Origin: Ramlibacter algicola
GTDB lineage: Bacteria; Pseudomonadota; Gammaproteobacteria; Burkholderiales; Burkholderiaceae_C
DNA length: 64,000 nucleotides
Assembly: GCF_016641735.1 (NCBI RefSeq)
Contig: NZ_JAEDAO010000001.1
Span: 558,001-622,000, forward strand
Direction of reading: 5' to 3'
Position 1 is the stretch's first letter; each line of letters begins with the position of its first letter. The notes below the pieces were generated by a model. That model ran no database searches and had not been told where the DNA came from. It was given only the letters and a program-made list of their open reading frames with translations. Positions 34,832 to 41,821 of this stretch are shown piece by piece. The translations under genes were made by a program, and so were the position numbers.

Positions 34832-35788
34832 ATGACCGGCCGCACGCTGCTGTTCGTCGCCGACCCGCTGGAGGTCTTCAAGATCTCCAAGGACACCACC
34901 TTCTCGATGATGCGCGAGGCGCAGCGCCGCGGGCATCGCATTGCCGCTTGCGAGCCGCGCCACCTCGCCTGGCGATCCGGTGGCCGGGTGCACGCCGAGG
35001 TGCGCGACATCCGCCTGACCGGCGGCGAGGGCAAGGCCTGGTTCGAGGTGACCGGCACGCGCCGCGTCGACCTGCGCGCCTTCGACGCCGTGCTGATGCG
35101 CAAGGACCCGCCGTTCGACAGCGAGTACTTCTACGCGACGCACCTGCTGGAGCAGGCCGAGCGTGAAGGCGCGCGCGTCTTCAACAGCCCGCGCGCGCTG
35201 CGCGACCACCCGGAGAAGCTCGCGATCATGGAGTTCCCGCAGTTCACCAGCCCCACCCTGGTGACGCGCGACCCCGAGGAGGTGCGGCGCTTCCACGCCG
35301 AGCATCGCGAGATCATCCTCAAGCCCCTCGACGGCATGGGCGGCATGGGCATCTTCCGCGTCGGTCCCGACGGCCTGAACCTCGGCTCCATCACCGAAAC
35401 GCTGAACCGCAACGGCACGACGACACTGATGGTGCAGAAGTTCGTGCCCGAGATCGCGCAGGGCGACAAGCGCGTGCTCGTGATCGGCGGCAAGCCGGTG
35501 CCCTTCAGCCTGGCTCGCATCCCGCAGGGCAGCGAGATCCGCGGCAACCTGGCGGCCGGCGGCAAGGGTGTGGCGCAGCCGCTGTCGGCGCGCGACCGCG
35601 AGATTGCCGAAGCGCTCGGCCCGGTGCTCGCGGCGCGCGGGCTGCTGCTCGTCGGCCTGGACGTGATCGGCGACTTCCTCACCGAGATCAACGTCACCAG
35701 CCCGACCTGCTTCCAGGAGATCACGCAGCAGGCCGGCTTCGACGTGCCCGCGATGTTCGTCGACGCGCTTGAAGCGGCGCTGCGCTGA
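34832..35788 (+). CDS. gshB: Glutathione synthetase
   Basis: A 318-residue ATP-grasp enzyme that adds glycine to gamma-glutamylcysteine. The N-terminal FVADPLEVFKISKDTTFSMMREAQRRGH, the AVLMRKDPPFDSEYFYATHLLE segment, the ATP loop LKPLDGMGGMGIFRV and the C-terminal DFLTEINVTSPTCFQEI are characteristic. It follows the GST gene by one base and precedes a dehydrogenase gene by 13 bases. With gshA at 29686 it completes glutathione synthesis within 6 kb. Confidence 0.97.
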   Translation: MTGRTLLFVADPLEVFKISKDTTFSMMREAQRRGHRIAACEPRHLAWRSGGRVHAEVRDIRLTGGEGKAWFEVTGTRRVDLRAFDAVLMRKDPPFDSEYFYATHLLEQAEREGARVFNSPRALRDHPEKLAIMEFPQFTSPTLVTRDPEEVRRFHAEHREIILKPLDGMGGMGIFRVGPDGLNLGSITETLNRNGTTTLMVQKFVPEIAQGDKRVLVIGGKPVPFSLARIPQGSEIRGNLAAGGKGVAQPLSARDREIAEALGPVLAARGLLLVGLDVIGDFLTEINVTSPTCFQEITQQAGFDVPAMFVDALEAALR

Positions 35789-35801
35789 AGGAGGAGGCGA
35801 G

Positions 35802-36692
35802 ATGCAGAAGGTCGGCTTGATCGGACTCGGCGCCATGGGCCGCGGCATGGCGCAGTCGCTGCGCCGCGGCGGCTACGCGGTGCACGTGCACGACGTACGC
35901 CCCGACGCGGTGCAGGCATTCGCCGCCGAAGGTGGCACTGCGTGCAGCTCGCCCGCCGACGTCGCGAAGGCGTGCGACATCGTCATCAGCGTCGTCGTCA
36001 ACGCCGCACAGACGGAGGAGGTGCTGTTCGGCGCGAACGGCGCGGCGGCCGCGATGCGCCCGGGCAGCCTGTTCGTCATGTGTTCCACGGTCGACCCGAA
36101 CTGGTCGGTGGCGCTCGAGCAGCGGCTGGAGGCGATGGGGCTGCTGTATCTCGATGCACCGATCTCCGGTGGCGCCGCGAAGGCGGCCAGTGGCCAGATG
36201 ACGATGATGACAGCGGGCCGGCCGCAGGCCTACGAGAAGGCCGGTGACGTCCTGAAGGCGATGGCCGCCAATGTCTACAAGCTGGGCGATCGCGCCGGCA
36301 ACGGCAGCAAGGTCAAGATCATCAACCAGCTGCTCGCCGGCGTGCACATCGCCGCCGCGGCGGAAGCGATGGCGCTGGGCCTGCGCGAGGGCGTCGATGC
36401 CGCCGCGCTGTACGAAGTGATCACGCACAGCGCGGGCAACAGCTGGATGTTCGAGAACCGCATGGCCCACGTGTTGGCCGGCGACTACACGCCGCTGTCG
36501 GCGGTCGACATCTTCGTGAAGGACCTGGGGCTCGTGCTGGACACGGCGCGCGCGGCGAAATTCCCGCTGCCGCTGTCGGCCGCCGCGCACCAGATGTTCC
36601 TGCAGGCTTCGGCGGCTGGCCATGGCCGCGAGGACGACAGCGCCGTGATCAAGATCTTCCCCGGCATCGAGCTGCCGAAGAAGGCTTCCTAG
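35802..36692 (+). CDS. NAD(P)-dependent beta-hydroxyacid dehydrogenase (LtnD-like)
   Basis: A 296-residue member of the 3-hydroxyisobutyrate dehydrogenase family. The NAD loop GLIGLGAMGRGMAQSL is at residues 6-20, the substrate motif DAPISGGAAKAASGQMT near 122, and the catalytic lysine lies in GNGSKVKIINQLLAG. It most resembles L-threonate dehydrogenase (LtnD), but no partner genes of that pathway are present, so the substrate is open. GGAGGAG precedes ATG 35802. Its TAG stop overlaps the stop of the converging amidotransferase gene in a shared CTAG. Confidence 0.85.
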   Translation: MQKVGLIGLGAMGRGMAQSLRRGGYAVHVHDVRPDAVQAFAAEGGTACSSPADVAKACDIVISVVVNAAQTEEVLFGANGAAAAMRPGSLFVMCSTVDPNWSVALEQRLEAMGLLYLDAPISGGAAKAASGQMTMMTAGRPQAYEKAGDVLKAMAANVYKLGDRAGNGSKVKIINQLLAGVHIAAAAEAMALGLREGVDAAALYEVITHSAGNSWMFENRMAHVLAGDYTPLSAVDIFVKDLGLVLDTARAAKFPLPLSAAAHQMFLQASAAGHGREDDSAVIKIFPGIELPKKAS

Positions 36693-37450
36693 AGCATCGC
36701 GCCGTCGACGAACACGCGCAGCTCCCCCGGCTGCATCTGCGTCCACGCCTCGTCGGTCGTCAGCGGCGCCGTCACCACCACGGCCACCCGGTCCTGCGGC
36801 GTGGTGTGCTGCGCGAAGTTGACCGACAGGTCCTCGTCCGCCAGCGTCGCATGCGCGAACGGATGCTTGCGCTCGACGTAGAACAGGTTGGTCGCGCAGT
36901 GCGCCCACAGCGCCTCGCCGTTGGACAGCAGGAAGTTGAACGGGCCGTGCTTCGCGATCTGGGGTGCCAGCTCGCGCAGGGTGAGCGTCAGTTCACGAAC
37001 GCTCGGCACGCCCGCATGCGACTTCTGCAGTTCCTGCATCAGCCAGCAGAACGCGCGTTCGCTGTCGGTGCTGCCGACCGGGCGGAAGGCGGCGTGCAGC
37101 CGCGGCTGGTAGTCCTTCAGGTCGCCGTTGTGCGCGAACACCCAGTAGCGCCCCCACAGTTCCCGCACGAACGGGTGGCAGTTCTCCAGCGAGATCTCGC
37201 CCTGGGTCGCCTTGCGGATGTGCGCGACGACGTTGCGGCTCTGGATGGGATAGCGGCGGATCAGTTCGGCCACGGGCGACTGCGACGCCGGCTGGTGGTC
37301 GACGAAGTGGCGCAGCCCGCGGCCCTCGAAGAAGGCGATGCCCCAGCCGTCGGCGTGGTGGTCGGTGCGGCCACCGCGCTGCGCGAACCCTGAGAAGCTG
37401 AACGTCACGTCCGTGGGCGTGTTGCAGTTCATCCCGAGCAGTTGGCACAT
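36689..37450 (-). CDS. Class II glutamine amidotransferase (YafJ-like)
   Basis: A 253-residue Ntn-type glutamine amidotransferase domain protein. C2 after the initiator methionine (MCQLLGMNCNTPTDV) is the expected nucleophile. GGRTDHHADGWGIAFFEGRG, NVVAHIRKATQGE and FAHNGDL carry the oxyanion and glutamine-binding residues. No synthase domain is attached, so it must donate ammonia to an unknown partner or act as a free glutaminase-like enzyme. It lies nine bases after the MFS exporter gene on the same strand and probably shares its transcript. Confidence 0.9.
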   Translation of the reverse strand: MCQLLGMNCNTPTDVTFSFSGFAQRGGRTDHHADGWGIAFFEGRGLRHFVDHQPASQSPVAELIRRYPIQSRNVVAHIRKATQGEISLENCHPFVRELWGRYWVFAHNGDLKDYQPRLHAAFRPVGSTDSERAFCWLMQELQKSHAGVPSVRELTLTLRELAPQIAKHGPFNFLLSNGEALWAHCATNLFYVERKHPFAHATLADEDLSVNFAQHTTPQDRVAVVVTAPLTTDEAWTQMQPGELRVFVDGAML

Positions 37451-37458
37451 GGCAAGGA

Positions 37459-38925
37459 TTATTCGTCGGCGCTGTCCGGCCGGGGCGGGTCGCGCAACTG
37501 CCACGCCGCGATCACGGCCAGCGCGCACAAGCCCGCAAGCAGGAAGAACGATTCGTGGAACGCCGCCAGGCGCGCCGGGCTGGTGTCCGGATTCGCGAAC
37601 GAGTCGCCGTGCGCCGCGACGCGCCACTCGAGCACGATGGCGCACAGGCTCACGCCGGCCGCACCGCCCAGCATGCGCAGGAAGTTGATGGCGCTCGCCC
37701 CGTGCGGGATCAGGCCCTTGTGCAGCGGCCGCATGGCGCCGAGGTTGAGCGACGGCAGGATGAAGCCCAGCCCGATGCGGCCCACGATGGCCCACGCGAC
37801 CAGCACGGCCAGCGGCGTGGCCAGCCCCACGGTCGGCATCAGCGCGAACGACAGCGCCAGCAGCACCAGCCCGATGGTCACCAGCACGTAGGTCGGCACG
37901 CGGCGCACCAGACGCCCGACGCCGCCGATGGTGAACGCGAGCACGAGGCCCGCGGGGAACAGGATGGTGCCGGCCTGCGACGCCGGCAGCTTCAGGCCCA
38001 GCTGCATGAACACCGGCAGCAGGTAGGTCGAGCCGAACAGGGCCGTGCCGTAGATGAAGGCCACGATGCTGCCCATCGCGTAGGTCCGGTAGCCGAACAG
38101 CGCCAGGTTCATCAGCGGTTCGCGGCCGGTGGCCACCGCGCGGCGCTGCCACCAGATGAAGGCGACCAGTGCCAGCACCGCGGCTGCCAGCAGCAGGAAG
38201 GCCTGCGCGTGCGACGCGTTGTGCAGTTCCACGAGCCCGTTCAGCAGGCACAGCGTGCCGCCGGCGGCCAGCACCAGGCCGCGCCAGTCCAGCTGCGACC
38301 CGCGCTGGGCGTCGCCGCCGCCCGGCGCGCTGGTCGGCACGAAGATGTAGGCCAGCGCGATGGAGGCGATGCAGAACGGCACCACCATGAAGAAGATCGA
38401 GCGCCAGCCGAACCAGTCGACCAGCAGGCCGCCGATGCTGGGGCCGATCGCGGGCGCCAGCACCACGCCCATGCCGAACAGGCCGCTCGCGCGGCCCTGG
38501 TCGCTGGGCTCGAAGGCGCGCAGCATCACGATCGCGGGAATCGGCTGCACGATGCCGGCGGCGAGGCCCTCGGCCACGCGCGCGCCCAGCACCATCCAGA
38601 ACGCCGTCGCGACGCCGCCGCCGATGCCGCCGGCCATCAGCAGCAGCATCGTCGCGACATACGTCGTCCGGTAGCCGAAGCGGGCCAGCACCCAGGGCGT
38701 GACCAGCATGCCGACGGTGGACGACACCATGAAGCCGCTGCTGACCCACTGCGCGCGCTCCTGGCCCAGGCCGAAGTGGTGGCTCATGTCGGGGATCGCG
38801 ACGTTCACGATGGTCGACGACATGATCGAGGCCATCGTGCCGACCATCAGCGACAGGAGCAGGTACCAGCGGTAGCGCGGACCCCAGCGCTGGCCCAGCG
38901 CCTGCGCACTGCTGGCGCCGTTCAC
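37459..38925 (-). CDS. DHA2-type MFS multidrug exporter
   Basis: A 488-residue major-facilitator transporter of the 14-helix DHA2 (EmrB/QacA) type. Motif C-like GMGVVLAPAIGPSIGGLLVDWFGWRSIFF follows helix 5, and the first helix contains MSSTIVNVAIPDMSHHF, a DHA2 hallmark. It would export toxic organic compounds using proton flux. GTG 38925 is chosen because it overlaps the TGA of the upstream CWC gene (GTGA) and gives the normal length; the long extension beyond that runs through the CWC gene in another frame. No EmrA-type adaptor gene is adjacent. Confidence 0.88.
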   Translation of the reverse strand: MNGASSAQALGQRWGPRYRWYLLLSLMVGTMASIMSSTIVNVAIPDMSHHFGLGQERAQWVSSGFMVSSTVGMLVTPWVLARFGYRTTYVATMLLLMAGGIGGGVATAFWMVLGARVAEGLAAGIVQPIPAIVMLRAFEPSDQGRASGLFGMGVVLAPAIGPSIGGLLVDWFGWRSIFFMVVPFCIASIALAYIFVPTSAPGGGDAQRGSQLDWRGLVLAAGGTLCLLNGLVELHNASHAQAFLLLAAAVLALVAFIWWQRRAVATGREPLMNLALFGYRTYAMGSIVAFIYGTALFGSTYLLPVFMQLGLKLPASQAGTILFPAGLVLAFTIGGVGRLVRRVPTYVLVTIGLVLLALSFALMPTVGLATPLAVLVAWAIVGRIGLGFILPSLNLGAMRPLHKGLIPHGASAINFLRMLGGAAGVSLCAIVLEWRVAAHGDSFANPDTSPARLAAFHESFFLLAGLCALAVIAAWQLRDPPRPDSADE

Positions 38926-39134
38926 CGGGCGGGGGACGCCGCACAGGCGGCGCAGATGCAGGCGCGGTGGTGCGCGGTTTCGGGAACGCGCGCGAGCAGC
39001 TCGGCGGTGAAGGTGGCCCGCGTGCACCAGCACGGATCCAGCGAGCGGCACAGCTCGCGTTGCTCGTGCATGGCGCAGCCGTTCGGGCCGCCGCACAGTG
39101 GGCAACGCGACGGGTCGGGCAGGTCGGCGGGCAT
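38922..39134 (-). CDS. Cysteine-rich CWC family protein
   Basis: A 70-residue protein with the CWC pattern: CPLCGGPNGCAM near the start, a central SLDPCWCTRATF, and a final CICAACAA. The seven cysteines suggest a small metal-binding or redox-active fold. The family is uncharacterised and widespread in proteobacteria. Its stop overlaps the GTG of the MFS exporter gene, so the two are translationally coupled. It lies nine bases downstream of the LysR gene, so that gene and these two could form one transcript. Confidence 0.85.
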   Translation of the reverse strand: MPADLPDPSRCPLCGGPNGCAMHEQRELCRSLDPCWCTRATFTAELLARVPETAHHRACICAACAASPAR

Positions 39135-39143
39135 CGGGGCAGT

Positions 39144-40031
39144 CTAGCGCCCGGGCAGGCGGATGGTGTCGGCCAGGTGCTGGTACACGGCGGCGATGCG
39201 GCGCAAGTGGCGCGACTCCGGATGCGCGAGCAGCCACAGCGTGGACTCGCAGCCTTCGAGCGGATCGGTCAGCGCCTTCAACTGCGGTTCCACCTCGAGC
39301 ATGAACTGCGGCACGACGCCGATCCCCGCGCCGCTTCGAATCGCGTCGACGACTCCCACGATGCCGTCGGCCAGCACGCGCGGCGCCAGCTTCGGATACG
39401 CACGCTTGCGCCAGCGCACGCTCGGATGCTCGGGCATCGCTTCGTCCGGCGCGATCCAGTCCTGCGCCTCCAGCGCGCGCTGCGTGCGCGAGCCGCGCAG
39501 GCCGGCGACGACGAAGCGGATCTGCCCCAGATCGCGGCCGACCAGGTGCTCGGGCGGGCGCGGGGTCGCCCGCAGCGCCACGTCGGCATCGCGCTTGGTC
39601 AGGTTCAGCAGGGCGTTGTTCGCCTGCACTTCCAGCTGCAGCAGCGGATGTTCGCGCACCAGCGCCGGCAAGGTCGGCAGCACCAGGCCGCGCAGCACCG
39701 AGTCGGTCGTCGTCAGGCGCACGCGACCGGTGACCGTGCCCGCGGCACCGGTCGCCGCGGCGCGCGCGGCTTCGAGTTCGGCCTCGATGCGCTCGGCGTG
39801 GCGTGCGACCTCCAGCGCCGTGTCCGTGGCCAGGTAGCCCTGGCGGGTGCGCTCGAACAGGCGGTGGCCCAGCTCGCGCTCGATGCGCTGCAGCGCGCGG
39901 AACACCGTGGACGGGTCGCTGCCGCTGCGCGCCGCGGCTTCCGCCAGCGTGCCGCCGCGCACGAGGGCCAGCACCACCTGCAGGTCGGCGGCTGTCGGTT
40001 GGTATTGCGTGCGCGCAATCGATGCTTTCAT
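39144..40031 (-). CDS. LysR-family transcriptional regulator
   Basis: A 295-residue LysR-type regulator. The N-terminal winged helix (DLQVVLALVRGGTLAEAAARSGSDPSTVFRALQRIE) is followed by a linker helix and a periplasmic-binding-like effector domain (GRVRLTTTDSVLRGLVLPTLP, then RSGAGIGVVPQFMLE). It is divergent from the doxX-gst-gst operon across a 68-bp gap holding a TTGCG/CGCAA dyad, so it almost certainly controls that operon and itself. Sensing of an electrophile or aromatic is plausible from the target genes. Confidence 0.93.
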   Translation of the reverse strand: MKASIARTQYQPTAADLQVVLALVRGGTLAEAAARSGSDPSTVFRALQRIERELGHRLFERTRQGYLATDTALEVARHAERIEAELEAARAAATGAAGTVTGRVRLTTTDSVLRGLVLPTLPALVREHPLLQLEVQANNALLNLTKRDADVALRATPRPPEHLVGRDLGQIRFVVAGLRGSRTQRALEAQDWIAPDEAMPEHPSVRWRKRAYPKLAPRVLADGIVGVVDAIRSGAGIGVVPQFMLEVEPQLKALTDPLEGCESTLWLLAHPESRHLRRIAAVYQHLADTIRLPGR

Positions 40032-40046
40032 GTGCGCCTATTTTCG

Positions 40047-40069
40047 TTGCGACGACGCAATCCTACAGT
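40047..40069 (+). promoter_or_regulatory. LysR-type operator and promoter of doxX
   Basis: TTGCG (40047-40051) and CGCAA (40056-40060) form a perfect inverted repeat around ACGA. It includes a T-N11-A pattern (T40048 to A40060) typical of LysR-regulator boxes. A -10-like TACAGT follows at 40064-40069, 30 bases before the doxX ATG. The dyad lies 16 bases from the LysR start codon on the other strand, ideal for autoregulation. Confidence 0.6.
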
Positions 40070-40099
40070 CCGGGCTCCCTACCCACAAGGACCTCCTCC

Positions 40100-40516
40100 A
40101 TGACCTCCTCTTGCCCTCCCTCCGTGCCGGCCGCCGGCACCGTGCTGCGCGTCGCGCTCGGCGCGATGTGGATCAGCCACGCCCTGCTCAAGGTGCTGGT
40201 GTTCACGCTGCCGGGCGCCTCCAAGTTCTTCATCTCCGTCGGCCTGCCCGGCGTGCTCGTGTACCCGGTCGTCGCCGCCGAAATCCTCGGCGGCGTCGCG
40301 ATCCTCGCCGGCTTCTACGGCCGCCAGGTCTCGCTGCTGCTGTCGCCCATCCTCGCCGTCGCCGCGTGGGTGCACTTCCCCAACGGCTGGGTGTTCACCG
40401 CGCCCAACGGCGGATGGGAGTACCCGGTGTTCCTGCTCGCCGCATCGCTGGCGCACTGGCTGCTCGGCGACGGCGCGTTCGCCGCACGCCGCAGCGCTGT
40501 CCTCGTTCCCGCCTGA
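40100..40516 (+). CDS. DoxX family membrane protein
   Basis: A 138-residue DoxX-family protein with about four membrane helices: VLRVALGAMWISHALLKVLVF, VGLPGVLVYPVVAAEILGGVAILAGF, SLLLSPILAVAAWVHF and YPVFLLAASLAHWLLG. DoxX proteins take part in redox-linked envelope or quinone functions, though most are uncharacterised. CAAGGA lies just upstream of ATG 40100. It leads an operon with two GST genes and is divergent from a LysR gene, a common detoxification arrangement. Confidence 0.85.
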   Translation: MTSSCPPSVPAAGTVLRVALGAMWISHALLKVLVFTLPGASKFFISVGLPGVLVYPVVAAEILGGVAILAGFYGRQVSLLLSPILAVAAWVHFPNGWVFTAPNGGWEYPVFLLAASLAHWLLGDGAFAARRSAVLVPA

Positions 40517-40545
40517 TCCCTTCCACCACCCCAAGGAGAACCACG

Positions 40546-41160
40546 ATGAAGCTCTATTTCTCGCCCGCCTACTGCTCGCTGGCCGTCCACATCGCGCTGC
40601 GCGAATCGGACCTGCCGTTCACGCTGGCCAAGGTCGACACCGAAGCCGCCCGCGTCGCCGACGGCGGTGACTTCCGCGCCGTGAATCCGCGCGGCTACGT
40701 GCCCGTGCTCGAACTCGAGGACGGCAGCCGCCACACCGAAGTCGCCGCGCTGCTGCAGCACGTCGCCGACAGCGCGCCCGCCAGCGGCCTGATTCCCGCC
40801 TTCGGCAGCCGCGAGCGCTTCGAGGTGCTGCAGTGGCTCACGTTCATCTCCAGCGAACTGCACAAGGCCTTCAGCCCCTGGCTGTTCCACAAGGAGACCG
40901 CCGACTCCACGCGCAAGGCGGTGCAGGCCAGGATCGCGCTGCGCCTGGGCGACCTGGACTCGCGCCTGGCCGGTCGCGAGTGGCTCGTGGGCGATCGCTT
41001 CAGCGTCGCGGACGCCTACGCGTTCACCATCGCCCGCTGGGCGCCGATGATCGGCATGTCGCTCAAGGCCTACCCGAACGTGCAGGCGTACCTGCAGCGC
41101 GTCGAGGCGCGGCCGGCCGTGCACGAGGCGCTCGTCGCCGAAGGACTGGTCCGTGCCTGA
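40546..41160 (+). CDS. Glutathione S-transferase (beta class)
   Basis: A 204-residue bacterial GST. The start MKLYFSPAYCSLAVHIALRE has the beta-class cysteine C10. AVNPRGYVPVLELEDGSRHTE and the C-terminal LVGDRFSVADAYAFTIARWAP complete the thioredoxin-like and helical domains. Beta-class enzymes conjugate glutathione to electrophiles and bind glutathione through the N-terminal cysteine. CAAGGAGAA precedes ATG 40546. It overlaps the following GST gene by eight bases. Confidence 0.92.
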   Translation: MKLYFSPAYCSLAVHIALRESDLPFTLAKVDTEAARVADGGDFRAVNPRGYVPVLELEDGSRHTEVAALLQHVADSAPASGLIPAFGSRERFEVLQWLTFISSELHKAFSPWLFHKETADSTRKAVQARIALRLGDLDSRLAGREWLVGDRFSVADAYAFTIARWAPMIGMSLKAYPNVQAYLQRVEARPAVHEALVAEGLVRA

Positions 41161-41821
41161 CACGCTGGTGCTGGTCAGCCACGCGCTTTGCCCCTATGTG
41201 CAGCGCGCGGCGATCGTCCTGCGCGAGAAAGGCGTGCCGTTCGAGCGGCGCTGGGTGGACCTGGCCGACAAGCCGGCCTGGTTCACCGCCATCTCGCCGC
41301 TGGGCAAGACGCCGGTGCTGCTGGTCCGCGACGAACCGGTGTTCGAGTCGGCCGTGATCTGCGAGTACCTGGACGAGACGCTTGCGCCGCGGCTGCATCC
41401 CGCGGATGCCCTGGAACGCGCGTGGCATCGCGGCTGGATGGAGTTCGGCTCGCAGGTGCTGAACTCGGTCTGGGCGTACTACACGGCGCCCGATGCGGCG
41501 GCGTTGCAGGCGCGGCGTGAGGCGCTGCTCCAACGCTTCGCGCAACTCGAAGCGGCGCTCGATGCGCAAGGACCGTGGTTCGCGGGTGAAGCCTTCGGCA
41601 TCGTCGACGCGGTGTTCGCACCCGTGTTCCGCTACTTCGACACGTTCGAAGCCGTCGGCGACACCGGCTGGTTCGACGCCACGCCTCACGTGCGTGCCTG
41701 GAGCGTCGCCCTCGCGCAGCGCGCGTCCGTGCGCGAAGCGGTGTCGCCCGACTACCCGCAGCGACTACGCGAGTTCCTGCTCGCGCGCGGCAGCGAGCTG
41801 TCGCGCCGCATGCAGGCCTGA
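41153..41821 (+). CDS. Glutathione S-transferase family protein
   Basis: A 222-residue GST-fold protein distinct from its neighbour. The start TLVLVSHALCPYVQRAAIVLREKGVPFE has a CPYV (C-P-x-V) active-site motif, as in omega/DHAR-type or SspA-like GSTs, pointing to thiol-transfer rather than conjugation. SPLGKTPVLLVRDEPVFESAVICEYLDE is the glutathione site. GTG 41153 overlaps the previous gene by eight bases, indicating coupling. It is the last gene of the doxX operon and converges head-on with the DUF1631 gene. Confidence 0.9.
   Translation: MPDTLVLVSHALCPYVQRAAIVLREKGVPFERRWVDLADKPAWFTAISPLGKTPVLLVRDEPVFESAVICEYLDETLAPRLHPADALERAWHRGWMEFGSQVLNSVWAYYTAPDAAALQARREALLQRFAQLEAALDAQGPWFAGEAFGIVDAVFAPVFRYFDTFEAVGDTGWFDATPHVRAWSVALAQRASVREAVSPDYPQRLREFLLARGSELSRRMQA

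Noticed and set aside
40546..41821. Tandem duplication of GST genes
   Set aside because: The two proteins belong to different GST classes (N-terminal SPAYCSL versus CPYV) and show no close similarity, so they are not a recent duplication.
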